This document shows, in pieces, positions 8,023 to 15,718 of a DNA stretch of 21,558 nt. How positions within the stretch are numbered: position 1 is the stretch's first letter; every line of letters begins with the position of its first letter. Both the position numbers and the translations under genes were made by a program. This stretch comes from UBA11612 sp963976395 (GTDB taxonomy: Bacteria; Pseudomonadota; Alphaproteobacteria; Rhodospirillales; Rhodospirillaceae): NCBI GenBank assembly GCA_963976395.1, contig CAXBLG010000058.1:1-21558 (forward strand), given 5' to 3'. Under the pieces are notes generated by a model. That model was not told the DNA's origin and did no database searches. It saw nothing but the letters and a program-made list of their open reading frames with translations.

Positions 8023-10401
8023 CTACCGCCGGGGGGTTAAAATTAGGCGGTTTACAGCCATTTCTTCTGTCGGGGCCCCGAAATACTGACCATCTCGCCA
8101 GGAAATCAACAAATCGTCATAGTGTGGCGAGGCCAAATGTCCGGATTGCCCGCCCGCCATCGCAAAGAGAGATTTGCTGCGGTCGCCTAAATCAAATACG
8201 GCCCGGACGGCAGGACCATGCCCCTGGCGAAAAGGAACCCGAGCTGTGGATGAAGCGTGTGAGCCTACATTGATGGTGTAGTTATCTCCGCCATTAGCCA
8301 CGGTCATTTTGCCAAGGCTCGATATCACCGGCAGTCGACCAAACAGCAAGTGATCGAAAGTCGCTACATGGCGGTCCCCCCAGGTCAATCCCATGGGATC
8401 ATCTATGCCAGTTGCATCAATCCAATCCTTCACGCCATTCCACGCCACGACCACCTGCTGATGACAGGTCTCGTTGGCTGAGGTTTTAATATCGTCGCAC
8501 CAATGGGTGTTCTTAGTCAGAACGGTTCTGAGGAACTCGGCCTGAACCCCGCTGAGATATGGGAATACTTCATCAAGTTCGTCTTCAGCGATCGCGGCCT
8601 TTAATTTCTCCACCCACAAAATCAGTAAAAGAGGCTCGGGCCTTTGACGGTCCATCGTTCCGTCCCAATTTCCGAGCAGTGTTAGCAACGAATCTGAATT
8701 ACGCGTATCCGCAGGTACGTGGCTCAAGAGCAATGGGGTCATCTCGCGCGCCATAAGAGAAACCTGATCTAACTGCGTCTCTGTCATGGCTTGAATGTCG
8801 GCGTGCTCTGTCCGGTTCAGCAACTGAGTGATACGGTTTGCGCGAAACGGAGCGCGCCAACGAGCGGCGATAAGGTGAGGGTAGTCGTCGCTTACGATTT
8901 TGTTGTTCGCATTAATCAATGCCCCTGACACCGGATTGAAGGATTGCGGAAGTTCTTCAAATGGAATCCAACCCGTCCAATCGTATTCGCCACTCCATCC
9001 CGGCACAGGCACAGTTCCATCCCCGGCCTTGCGTATAGGCACGCGGCCCGGTGCAAAAAAACCGATCTCGCCGTTGCTATCTGCGAAAACAATATTTTGC
9101 TGAGGTGCATGGAACATCCGAAGTGCCTCGGCAAATTCATGAACGTTAACTGCTCTCGCCATGCGGTAAACACCTTCCGGCGTTTTGTCATTTGGCTGAA
9201 GGACGTTCACGGCAAGGGCGACGGCGCGGTTATCTTTGGTGAGTTCTGGCACGCTGCGTTCAACCGGCAGGACATCGCTCACCACCGGTCCGTGGCGAGT
9301 TTCGGTGACGGTTAAAGAAACCGGATCGCCAAATCTGACGTTTATGGTTTCGGTATGCGTTTCAAAAGGGGTTGGGCCGTTTTGTGTTTCATAACTCGCC
9401 CCATCGGATGAGACTTTCTCAATAAAAAGATCGCCGGTGTCGCTATGGGTGGTCGTCAGACCCCAGGCGATATGATCGTTTTGGCCAATCAAATGAAATG
9501 GAACGCCAGGTACGGTTGCTCCAAAAATCCGGTGTTCAGGGTAGCTAACACCTGCGAGGTACCAAAGATTTGGCGCTTGAAATCCGAGGTGTGGGTCACT
9601 GGCCAGAATAGGGGCGCCCGTTGTGGACCGCTCACCGTTCACGGCCCATACATTGGAGGCAAGTGTCGGCCTTAAGACCGCGGTCAGGTCGTCAAGTAAC
9701 TGTGCGAACGGCAGATCGCTGTAATACGCCGCATGCTGTTTCAGGGTTGTCTCATCTTCTGCTCTCTGGACCGGCCAAAGTTCCTGTGCCTTTTCAGGCC
9801 CAAGTTTTTGTATCAGCAGGGCATCAACCAGTTCTTCATCCCAATTGCCGGACAACTGCAATCCCATGATTTTTTGCCAAACCATGGAGTCTGCGGGTTG
9901 CCATGGCTCGGGTTCAAACCATAAGACCTTATATTCCACCGGCAATGGGTGGCCGCTGTTGATCCATGCGTTCACACCAGCGGCATAGCTTTCGGCGATC
10001 CGGATTACATCTGGATGAAACCCTTTCAGATCTTCCTGCGCTCGCCGATACAGTCCAAGCGTTCTTGTGTATTTATCTGCTCTGACGGCCAGCGGGCCGA
10101 TGAGTTCAGCTAGGCGCCCCTGGCCTTGGCGGCGCATTAGCTCCATTGCAAACAGCCGGTCTTGCGCATGGACATAGCCGAGACCAAAATAGGCATCGCT
10201 TTCTGAATCTGCCGAAATCATCGGAATGCCGTGCACGTCCCGGTAAATGTTCACCGGGCCGGACAATCCTTCCACGGTATATTCGCCGTCCATGTCGGGT
10301 ATTGCGCGGTGAGCAGAAACCCAAAGATAGGTCGCCCAGCCCCCAACCAGAATCACGATGGCGGCGACTACGGACAATAGGATTCTGCCGATCATTCTCA
10401 T
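8023..10401 (-). CDS. Penicillin acylase family Ntn hydrolase, membrane anchored
   Basis: Member of the penicillin G acylase / acyl-homoserine-lactone acylase superfamily, whose members cleave amide bonds after self-processing into alpha and beta chains. An N-terminal hydrophobic helix (about residues 5-27) acts as signal or anchor, so the enzyme should be periplasmic. The alpha-chain signature is YRDVHGIPMISADSESDAYF and GYVHAQDRLFAMELMRRQGQ. The expected nucleophile is the serine of SNVWAVNG at residue 249, exposed by cleavage after alanine 248. Later landmarks are GQNDHIAWGLTTTHSDTGDL and the C-terminal GGQSGHLASPHYDDL. The ATG at 10401 has GGGGGA nine bases upstream and is preferred to a GTG at 10407. 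The substrate cannot be read from sequence; quorum-signal or amide scavenging are options. Confidence 0.92.
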   Translation of the reverse strand: MRMIGRILLSVVAAIVILVGGWATYLWVSAHRAIPDMDGEYTVEGLSGPVNIYRDVHGIPMISADSESDAYFGLGYVHAQDRLFAMELMRRQGQGRLAELIGPLAVRADKYTRTLGLYRRAQEDLKGFHPDVIRIAESYAAGVNAWINSGHPLPVEYKVLWFEPEPWQPADSMVWQKIMGLQLSGNWDEELVDALLIQKLGPEKAQELWPVQRAEDETTLKQHAAYYSDLPFAQLLDDLTAVLRPTLASNVWAVNGERSTTGAPILASDPHLGFQAPNLWYLAGVSYPEHRIFGATVPGVPFHLIGQNDHIAWGLTTTHSDTGDLFIEKVSSDGASYETQNGPTPFETHTETINVRFGDPVSLTVTETRHGPVVSDVLPVERSVPELTKDNRAVALAVNVLQPNDKTPEGVYRMARAVNVHEFAEALRMFHAPQQNIVFADSNGEIGFFAPGRVPIRKAGDGTVPVPGWSGEYDWTGWIPFEELPQSFNPVSGALINANNKIVSDDYPHLIAARWRAPFRANRITQLLNRTEHADIQAMTETQLDQVSLMAREMTPLLLSHVPADTRNSDSLLTLLGNWDGTMDRQRPEPLLLILWVEKLKAAIAEDELDEVFPYLSGVQAEFLRTVLTKNTHWCDDIKTSANETCHQQVVVAWNGVKDWIDATGIDDPMGLTWGDRHVATFDHLLFGRLPVISSLGKMTVANGGDNYTINVGSHASSTARVPFRQGHGPAVRAVFDLGDRSKSLFAMAGGQSGHLASPHYDDLLISWRDGQYFGAPTEEMAVNRLILTPRR

Positions 10402-10481
10402 TGTCACGTATCCCCCGTTAAAGCCTATACCCCTGGACGGCTAACCTATGGTATTTTGAGAAAACAACATTGGCCACAGCT

Positions 10482-10763
10482 ATGCCCGACTTCAAATCAT
10501 ACCTCGGTAATCGTCCCTTACGCCGTAATGCCGCCCCTAAGGACACGGACGTCCCCCGATCCGAAATCACAACGGACACCGATCTTACGGAAGTCCTGTT
10601 CGAAACGTTTGCCGTGGGAAACTCCGTAAAGGTGTCGGCGATTGATCCTTCGACGAACATAGAGGTTAGCGTTATGGGCTCTGCCCACATGAGCCCTTAC
10701 AGCTTGAAGATGAACGCCTTGCGTAAGCTTGAGGCGGCTATCCGCAAGCGCAACAAGGGCTGA
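10482..10763 (+). CDS. DUF6898-like small alphaproteobacterial protein
   Basis: A 93-residue protein starting at an ATG (a TTG at 10470 would add four residues). The core TEVLFETFAVGNSVKVSAID, followed by an E-V-S-V strand and a C-terminal basic helix LRKLEAAIRKRNKG, matches my memory of the DUF6898 family, which is restricted to alphaproteobacteria and has no known function. It has no signal peptide or membrane segment. It is divergent from the acylase gene across an 80-base gap and is followed by a probable terminator, so it is likely monocistronic. The family name is from memory; that the frame is a real gene is more certain. Confidence 0.7.
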   Translation: MPDFKSYLGNRPLRRNAAPKDTDVPRSEITTDTDLTEVLFETFAVGNSVKVSAIDPSTNIEVSVMGSAHMSPYSLKMNALRKLEAAIRKRNKG

Positions 10764-10781
10764 CACATCCGCCTCTTTTTT
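10731..10781 (+). terminator. Probable rho-independent terminator with long loop
   Basis: GAGGCGG at 10731-10737 pairs perfectly with CCGCCTC at 10769-10775, and six T residues follow directly (10776-10781). The 31-base loop is long and the left arm lies inside the last codons of the DUF6898-like gene. Placement at the gene end supports the call; the loop length lowers confidence. Confidence 0.45.
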
Positions 10782-10807
10782 CGTTGAAAGCCAACGTGTT
10801 GTGCTGC

Positions 10808-10826
10808 ATTGGCAGGCTCTGCCAAT
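10808..10826. promoter_or_regulatory. Perfect 8-bp inverted repeat upstream of the secreted lectin-like gene
   Basis: ATTGGCAG, spacer GCT, CTGCCAAT. The two 8-base arms are perfect complements. The site lies 60-78 bases upstream of the ATG at 10886, in a gap without genes. It is not followed by a T run, so it is not a terminator. It may be a dimeric regulator's operator or a leader hairpin; the sequence does not decide. Confidence 0.4.
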
Positions 10827-10885
10827 ATATGGTATTCCCTCGCACGTTCTTTTGTAAATGTGAGCAGCTAGGCTGGGAGGCCAAT

Positions 10886-11542
10886 ATGAGCAAGAAGGTT
10901 TGGATTGCAGGCGTTGCGGCGGTATTCGCTTTGGGAGCTAGTCCAGCTATGGCGCAAAGCGCGCCCGCCGAAAATATGAGTTTTTTCATTACCAGTGCAG
11001 GGTCAGGTAAAGGCGCAGATCTTGGCGGACTAACTGGAGCCGATGAGCATTGTCAGGCGCTGGCAAGTGCCGTGGGGGCCGGTGGCAAGTCGTGGCATGC
11101 TTATCTCAGTGCACAAACAGCCGGGGGGCAACCTGCGGTGAACGCTAAGGACCGGATTGGTTCTGGGCCTTGGTTTAATGCCAAGGGTGTTCAAATTGCC
11201 GCCAATGTGGCTGAGTTGCACGGCGAGAATAATCTTACCAAAGAAACGCAGCTCACCGAAAAAGGTCAAGTGGTCAACGGACGCGGAGACACTCCCAATC
11301 AGCATGACATTTTGACCGGCTCGAACGTGGACGGAACAACCTTTCCGCCGGGCGAAGATCATACCTGTAAAAATTGGACAAGCAGTGGCGAAGGCAGCGC
11401 CCAGGTTGGTCATCACGACCGGACTGGCGGTGGCGATAACCCAACCTCTTGGAACAGCAGCCATGGTTCGCGGGGCTGTAGCCAGGACAATCTGGTTGCC
11501 ACCGGCGGCAATGGCTATTTCTACTGTTTCGCAGCCAATTAA
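10886..11542 (+). CDS. Secreted lectin-like (DUF1554-type) protein
   Basis: A 218-residue exported protein. The signal peptide runs MSKKVWIAGVAAVFALGASP with likely cleavage after AMA (residue 24). The mature part begins with MSFFITSAGSGKGADLGGL, TGADEHCQALA and SWHAYLS, a pattern I associate with the DUF1554 / C-type-lectin-like fold of secreted proteins. Four cysteines in the mature chain (EHC, HTC, RGC, FYC) could form two disulfides. The C-terminal half is rich in Gly, Ser, His and Asn. The start is chosen because GGGAGG precedes this ATG at ideal spacing, whereas the longer frame to 10784 adds a cysteine-rich lead without a signal. Ligand and role are unknown; the family name is from memory. 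Confidence 0.75.
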   Translation: MSKKVWIAGVAAVFALGASPAMAQSAPAENMSFFITSAGSGKGADLGGLTGADEHCQALASAVGAGGKSWHAYLSAQTAGGQPAVNAKDRIGSGPWFNAKGVQIAANVAELHGENNLTKETQLTEKGQVVNGRGDTPNQHDILTGSNVDGTTFPPGEDHTCKNWTSSGEGSAQVGHHDRTGGGDNPTSWNSSHGSRGCSQDNLVATGGNGYFYCFAAN

Positions 11543-11574
11543 AGGCGCTGACCCTAGGATCGTATTAGTTTTAT

Positions 11575-12030
11575 ATGTCTGAAAAATTGATAGCCCGCGC
11601 TGGTGACACCGTTGCCGTTGCCAGCGACCATGCCGGGGTTGCTTTGAAATCCGTGCTCTCCAAAGATTTGGAAGGTATGGGCTTCAAAGTGCTCGACCTC
11701 GGCACGAATGATGAAACCTCTGTAGATTACCCGGACTTCGGTCATGCGTTGGCTGAGGCTGTCACAGGGGGACGGGCTTCAGCCGGCGTTGCGGTCTGCG
11801 GAACCGGTGTTGGTATTTCCATTGCCGCTAATCGGCATCAGGGCGCGCGCGCGGCTTTGGTGCATGACGACTTCACCGCGAAAATGTCGCGCGAGCACAA
11901 TGACGCCAATATCTTGGCCTTGGGAGCGCGGACGGTAGCTGAAGACGCTGCGCGCGGACTTTTAAAAACGTTCTTCTCGACGGAATTCGATGGTGGGCGC
12001 CATGCGCGCCGTGTTGAAAAGCTAGGCTAA
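11575..12030 (+). CDS. rpiB: Ribose-5-phosphate isomerase B
   Basis: Interconverts ribose 5-phosphate and ribulose 5-phosphate in the pentose phosphate pathway. The N-terminal VAVASDHAGVALK holds the phosphate-binding Asp-His pair. The catalytic cysteine is C75 in GVAVCGTGVGISIAANR, and the REHNDANILALGAR motif follows with H108. The length of 151 residues is normal for RpiB/LacA. It lies 45 bases before the glyA ATG, the common alphaproteobacterial rpiB-glyA pair. Its product also supplies ribulose 5-phosphate, a substrate of the RibB reaction encoded further down. Confidence 0.95.
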   Translation: MSEKLIARAGDTVAVASDHAGVALKSVLSKDLEGMGFKVLDLGTNDETSVDYPDFGHALAEAVTGGRASAGVAVCGTGVGISIAANRHQGARAALVHDDFTAKMSREHNDANILALGARTVAEDAARGLLKTFFSTEFDGGRHARRVEKLG

Positions 12031-12074
12031 GCCTGGCTAGAGCAAAAATAAGAAACAGAGGATGTAAGAGTAAA

Positions 12075-13358
12075 ATGGATCGCGCCGTTCCGCCTGCATA
12101 TTTCACCCAAGGTTTAGCCGAAGCCGATCCGGAGGTCATGAACTCCGTGTCCCGAGAGTTGGAGCGCCAGCAAAGTCAGATTGAACTGATTGCCTCGGAA
12201 AACATCGTGAGCAAAGCGGTGTTGGAAGCAGTGGGCAGTGTCCTTACCAACAAATATGCCGAGGGCTATCCCGGGAAACGCTATTATGGCGGCTGTGAAT
12301 ACGTGGATATTGCCGAGGAATTGGCGATCGAGCGTGCGAAGAAGCTGTTTAATTGCGCGTATGCCAATGTTCAACCTCATGCCGGCGCCCAAGCCAACGA
12401 AGGCGTTTTCCTGGCGCTTCTCAAGCCGGGCGAAACCGTCATGGGTATGGGATTGGCTGCGGGTGGACACCTCACTCACGGCGCAAAACCAAACATTTCA
12501 GGTAAATGGTTCAATGCGGTTCAGTACGGCGTCCGCCAACAAGATGGGCTGATCGACATCGACCAAGTCGCGAGTTTGGCCAAGGAAACCAAGCCGAAGC
12601 TGATTATTGCGGGCGGTTCAGCCTATTCCCGCATCATTGATTTCAAGAAATTCCGCGAGATAGCCGACAGTGTCGGCGCGTTGTTCATGGTGGATATGGC
12701 TCACTTTGCGGGACTGGTTGCCGCAGGCATCCACCCAAGTCCGTTGCCGTTTGCGGATGTGGTGACCACCACGACCCATAAGACCCTGCGCGGACCTCGC
12801 GGCGGCATGATCCTGTCCAACAACGAAGAGATCGGTAAAAAGATAAACTCGGCCATCTTCCCGGGCCTCCAGGGCGGACCGCTGATGCATGTGATCGCCG
12901 GAAAAGCGGTCGCGTTCGCAGAAGCTTTGAAGCCGGAATTCAAGACCTACGCCCAAAGCGTTGTAGACAATGCACAAGTTCTCGCCGAGACCTTGCGTAA
13001 GGGCGGCCTTGAAATCGTCGCCGGAGGCACCGATACGCACCTCATGCTGGTTGATCTGCGGCCAAAAAAACTGACCGGCAATGTTGTCGAGGAGTTGCTC
13101 GAACGCGCCGGGATTACCTGCAACAAGAACGGCATACCTTTCGACCCCGAAAAGCCGATGGTGACCTCGGGTGTGCGGCTTGGCACCCCGGCGTGCACGA
13201 CCAGGGGCTTTGGGACCGAAGAGTTCAAATACGTCGGCGAATTGATTTGCGAGGTGCTGGACGCGCAAGCAGCAACGCCAGGCGATACGGCGGCGGTCGA
13301 GCAGTCGGTTGGTGAAAAAGTCCAGGAATTGTGTCGGCGGTTTCCAATTTATCAATAA
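12075..13358 (+). CDS. glyA: Serine hydroxymethyltransferase
   Basis: PLP enzyme converting serine and tetrahydrofolate to glycine and 5,10-methylene-tetrahydrofolate. The PLP lysine is K236 in VVTTTTHKTLRGPRGG. Other landmarks are IELIASENIVS, NKYAEGYPGKRYYGG, the cofactor-stacking region QPHAGAQAN, and VDMAHFAGLVAAG. The length of 427 residues is standard. The sequence AAGAG lies shortly before the ATG. It starts 45 bases after rpiB and is probably cotranscribed with it; the hairpin after the stop separates it from nrdR. Confidence 0.97.
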   Translation: MDRAVPPAYFTQGLAEADPEVMNSVSRELERQQSQIELIASENIVSKAVLEAVGSVLTNKYAEGYPGKRYYGGCEYVDIAEELAIERAKKLFNCAYANVQPHAGAQANEGVFLALLKPGETVMGMGLAAGGHLTHGAKPNISGKWFNAVQYGVRQQDGLIDIDQVASLAKETKPKLIIAGGSAYSRIIDFKKFREIADSVGALFMVDMAHFAGLVAAGIHPSPLPFADVVTTTTHKTLRGPRGGMILSNNEEIGKKINSAIFPGLQGGPLMHVIAGKAVAFAEALKPEFKTYAQSVVDNAQVLAETLRKGGLEIVAGGTDTHLMLVDLRPKKLTGNVVEELLERAGITCNKNGIPFDPEKPMVTSGVRLGTPACTTRGFGTEEFKYVGELICEVLDAQAATPGDTAAVEQSVGEKVQELCRRFPIYQ

Positions 13359-13380
13359 ATTGGGGTCACAAGGATTGAAA

Positions 13381-13401
13381 CGGGGTTTTTAAAGAACCCC
13401 G
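13381..13401 (+). other. Hairpin between glyA and nrdR
   Basis: CGGGGTT at 13381-13387 pairs with AACCCCG at 13395-13401; two more inner pairs, one of them G-T, are possible. It begins 22 bases after the glyA stop. No T tract follows on the plus strand, so it is not a standard intrinsic terminator. It could slow polymerase, protect the glyA mRNA end, or act in the nrdR leader. Confidence 0.4.
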
Positions 13402-13434
13402 CCCGGGTGAAGTTCGACGAGGGGAGTGTACAAA

Positions 13435-13908
13435 ATGCGGTGTCCCTATTGCGGGAGCCTGGATACCCAGGTCAAAGATTCCCGTCCGACCGAAGATAAC
13501 GCAGCCATCCGCCGTCGGCGCTCGTGTCCGGGCTGCGGGGCGCGGTTTACGACCTTCGAGCGGATTCAACTGCGCGAGTTGACTGTCGTCAAAAAGAACG
13601 GTCAGCGCACACCGTTCGAGCGGGACAAACTCGCCCGGTCGATCATTACCGCCTGTCGCAAACGTCCGGTCGAGGAAGACCGGATCGAGCGGGTGGTCAA
13701 TTCTATTCAGCGCCGCCTTGAAAGCATGGGCGAGGCCGATATTCCGTCCAACATTATCGGTGAGATGGTCATGGAGGCTCTACAAGGTCTCGATAAAGTG
13801 GCCTATGTGCGCTTTGCTTCCGTATATAAAAATTTCCGTGAAGCCAAAGACTTCGAGAACTTTGTTGAGACTTTAGCTGGGCCAGACGTAACCGATCCGA
13901 ACGAGTGA
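13435..13908 (+). CDS. nrdR: Transcriptional repressor NrdR
   Basis: Nucleotide-sensing repressor of ribonucleotide reductase genes. The N-terminal zinc ribbon is MRCPYCGSLDTQVKDSRPTE with C3 and C6, followed by C31 and C34 in SCPGCGARFTT. An ATP-cone domain covers about residues 49-139 (TVVKKNGQRTPFERDKL onward). The length of 157 residues is normal. The ATG at 13435 is preferred to the GTG at 13426 because GAGGGGAG lies about eight bases before it and NrdR proteins begin MRCP. The stop overlaps the ribD start by four bases (GTGA), the usual nrdR-ribD coupling in proteobacteria. Confidence 0.96.
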   Translation: MRCPYCGSLDTQVKDSRPTEDNAAIRRRRSCPGCGARFTTFERIQLRELTVVKKNGQRTPFERDKLARSIITACRKRPVEEDRIERVVNSIQRRLESMGEADIPSNIIGEMVMEALQGLDKVAYVRFASVYKNFREAKDFENFVETLAGPDVTDPNE

Positions 13909-15008
13909 ATGCGGTGGCCGGTGCCGACCGCGAGTTAATGATCGGGGCGCTGTCTCTCGCGGCGCGTAATCTCGGCGATACCTGGCCAAACCCCTCGGTT
14001 GGATGTGTGATCGTCAACCACGGCGCTGTGGTCGGTCGCGGCTGGACCCAGCGCGGCGGGCGTCCCCATGCGGAAACAGAGGCCTTGAGCCGGGCGGGGA
14101 GCGCCGCAAAGGGCGCGGATGTCTACGTTACACTTGAGCCTTGCAGCCATCACGGAAAGACGCCGCCATGCGCGGACGCGCTTATAGCTGCGGGCGTTTC
14201 GCGGGTCGTGGTCGCGGTCATCGATAAAAACCCAAATGTATACGGCAGCGGCCTGAAGAAGCTTCAGGACGCTGGAATTGCAGTCGAAATCGGGATTTGC
14301 GAAGCCGAAGCGAGCCGCCTTAACGCCGGGTTCTTCCTAAACATCGAACAAAACCGGCCGCTGTTTGCGCTTAAAACCGCGACCACACTAGACGGGCGCA
14401 TTGCGCTGGCGTCCGGTGAAAGCAAATGGATTACCGGAGCTGCGGCGCGCGGCGCAGTGCAAGGCCTTCGCGCGCGTTACGATGCGATATTAGTGGGCTC
14501 GGGAACGGTTCTGGCGGACGATCCAGAGCTAACGTGCCGTTTGCCGGGCTATTCCGGGCGGCCAAAAGTACGAATTGTGCTGGATCGGCGCGGGCGTACG
14601 CCGCCCACGTCGAAAATTGCGGCGACGGCGCTCGATATTCCGACCTGGATTGTCACGGCGAAGGGCGCTGATTGCGCAGCTTTAGAGGCCCAAGGTGTAG
14701 AAATCATCACGGCAGCGGGCAAAAACGATGCAGAGTTTGCGGTAAATGCGGCTAAAGAACTCGCAAACCGGGGCCTTACGCGAGTTATGATCGAGGGGGG
14801 CGGCACGGTTGCGGCTGCGTTCTTGAAAGCGGATTTAATCGACGAAATCGCCTGGTTTCGTGCGCCAAACGTCATCGGTGCGGACGGAACAGCGGCGATT
14901 GGGCCGCTCGGCCTTGAGAAAATGGGTGACATTGCGGCGTTTCAGCACCGCGAAACGCTTGTTTTTGGCGCAGATACGCTGGATTTTCTGGACCGCGCGC
15001 GCACTTAA
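13905..15008 (+). CDS. ribD: Bifunctional riboflavin deaminase/reductase
   Basis: Carries out the second and third steps of riboflavin synthesis: deamination of the pyrimidine intermediate and NADPH reduction of its ribose. The N-terminal deaminase domain has the zinc site H55-A-E57 in RPHAETEAL, with C80 and C89 in EPCSHHGKTPPC. The C-terminal reductase starts at about residue 150 with LKTATTLDGRIALASGESKW and ends with the MIEGGGTVAAAFL glycine motif. The length of 367 residues is normal. The GTG start shares its bases with the nrdR stop; a second GTG at 13914 is possible. Confidence 0.95.
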   Translation: MNAVAGADRELMIGALSLAARNLGDTWPNPSVGCVIVNHGAVVGRGWTQRGGRPHAETEALSRAGSAAKGADVYVTLEPCSHHGKTPPCADALIAAGVSRVVVAVIDKNPNVYGSGLKKLQDAGIAVEIGICEAEASRLNAGFFLNIEQNRPLFALKTATTLDGRIALASGESKWITGAAARGAVQGLRARYDAILVGSGTVLADDPELTCRLPGYSGRPKVRIVLDRRGRTPPTSKIAATALDIPTWIVTAKGADCAALEAQGVEIITAAGKNDAEFAVNAAKELANRGLTRVMIEGGGTVAAAFLKADLIDEIAWFRAPNVIGADGTAAIGPLGLEKMGDIAAFQHRETLVFGADTLDFLDRART

Positions 15009-15031
15009 CGGCATGGTCCTGCGCGCCCAAA

Positions 15032-15074
15032 CTCCGGTTTTGTGCTTACACTCTCCGGGTTTTGTGCGCTCACT
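15032..15074. repeat. Imperfect tandem repeat in the ribD-ribE gap
   Basis: CTCCGGTTTTGTGCTTACA at 15032-15050 is repeated imperfectly as CTCCGGGTTTTGTGCGCTCA from 15053. The 103-base gap holds no gene. It does not resemble the conserved core of an FMN riboswitch. It may be a local duplication or part of a promoter for ribE. Confidence 0.35.
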
Positions 15075-15111
15075 GCACGGTTTTAGACGTCAATTGTTCG
15101 GTTAAGGACGC

Positions 15112-15705
15112 ATGTTCACGGGAATTATCACCGACCTCGGAACCATCTCCGAAATCTCGCCCGGCGAGGCGGCGGCGCGGTTCAAAATCATCACGAGCTA
15201 TCCGACGGACACCATCGATATGGGTGCTTCCATAGCCTGCAATGGATGTTGCCTGACGGTGACCGAGAAAGGCCCCGATTGGTTCGCGGTCGATGCGTCG
15301 CAAGAGACCTTGGATAAAACCACTCTTGGAGCCTGGACCGCCGGAGCCAAAATCAACCTGGAGCGGGCGCTGAAATTCGGTGACGAGCTGGGCGGGCACC
15401 TGGTGTCCGGCCATGTGGACGGGGTCGGCCAGATTACCGCAATCCGCGAGGAGGCGGGCTCGAAACGCTATACCGTTGCACCGCCGCCCGAATTGATGAA
15501 GTTCATCGCCGCCAAGGGCTCGGTCACCCTGGACGGGGTGTCTCTGACCGTGAACGAGGTTGAATCCGGCACTTTTGGAGTCAATATCATTCCCCATACC
15601 CAAGGGGTGACCACCTTCGGCGCTTTGGCCGTGGGCAGCGCCCTTAACGTGGAAATCGATCTGCTGGCGCGCTATGTTGCGCGCCTCCTGCCGCCCCTAA
15701 AATAA
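15112..15705 (+). CDS. ribE: Riboflavin synthase alpha subunit
   Basis: Dismutates two 6,7-dimethyl-8-ribityllumazine molecules to riboflavin, the last step of the pathway (also called ribC in some species). The N-terminus MFTGIITDLGTI is the family hallmark. Two lumazine-binding repeats are seen: the first with CNGCCLTVTEKG, the second with SVTLDGVSLTVNEV. LGGHLVSGHVDGVGQI lies between them. The length of 197 residues is normal. AAGGA precedes the ATG at good spacing. It follows ribD after a 103-base gap and precedes ribBA by 13 bases. Confidence 0.96.
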   Translation: MFTGIITDLGTISEISPGEAAARFKIITSYPTDTIDMGASIACNGCCLTVTEKGPDWFAVDASQETLDKTTLGAWTAGAKINLERALKFGDELGGHLVSGHVDGVGQITAIREEAGSKRYTVAPPPELMKFIAAKGSVTLDGVSLTVNEVESGTFGVNIIPHTQGVTTFGALAVGSALNVEIDLLARYVARLLPPLK

Positions 15706-15718
15706 GAACGAGGCCAAT

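Noticed and set aside
12016..12040. Short palindrome around the rpiB stop (AGGC TAA GCCT)
   Set aside because: Four-pair arms without a T run; too weak for a terminator.
15009..15111. FMN riboswitch before ribE
   Set aside because: The gap is too short and lacks the conserved core segments of the RFN element.
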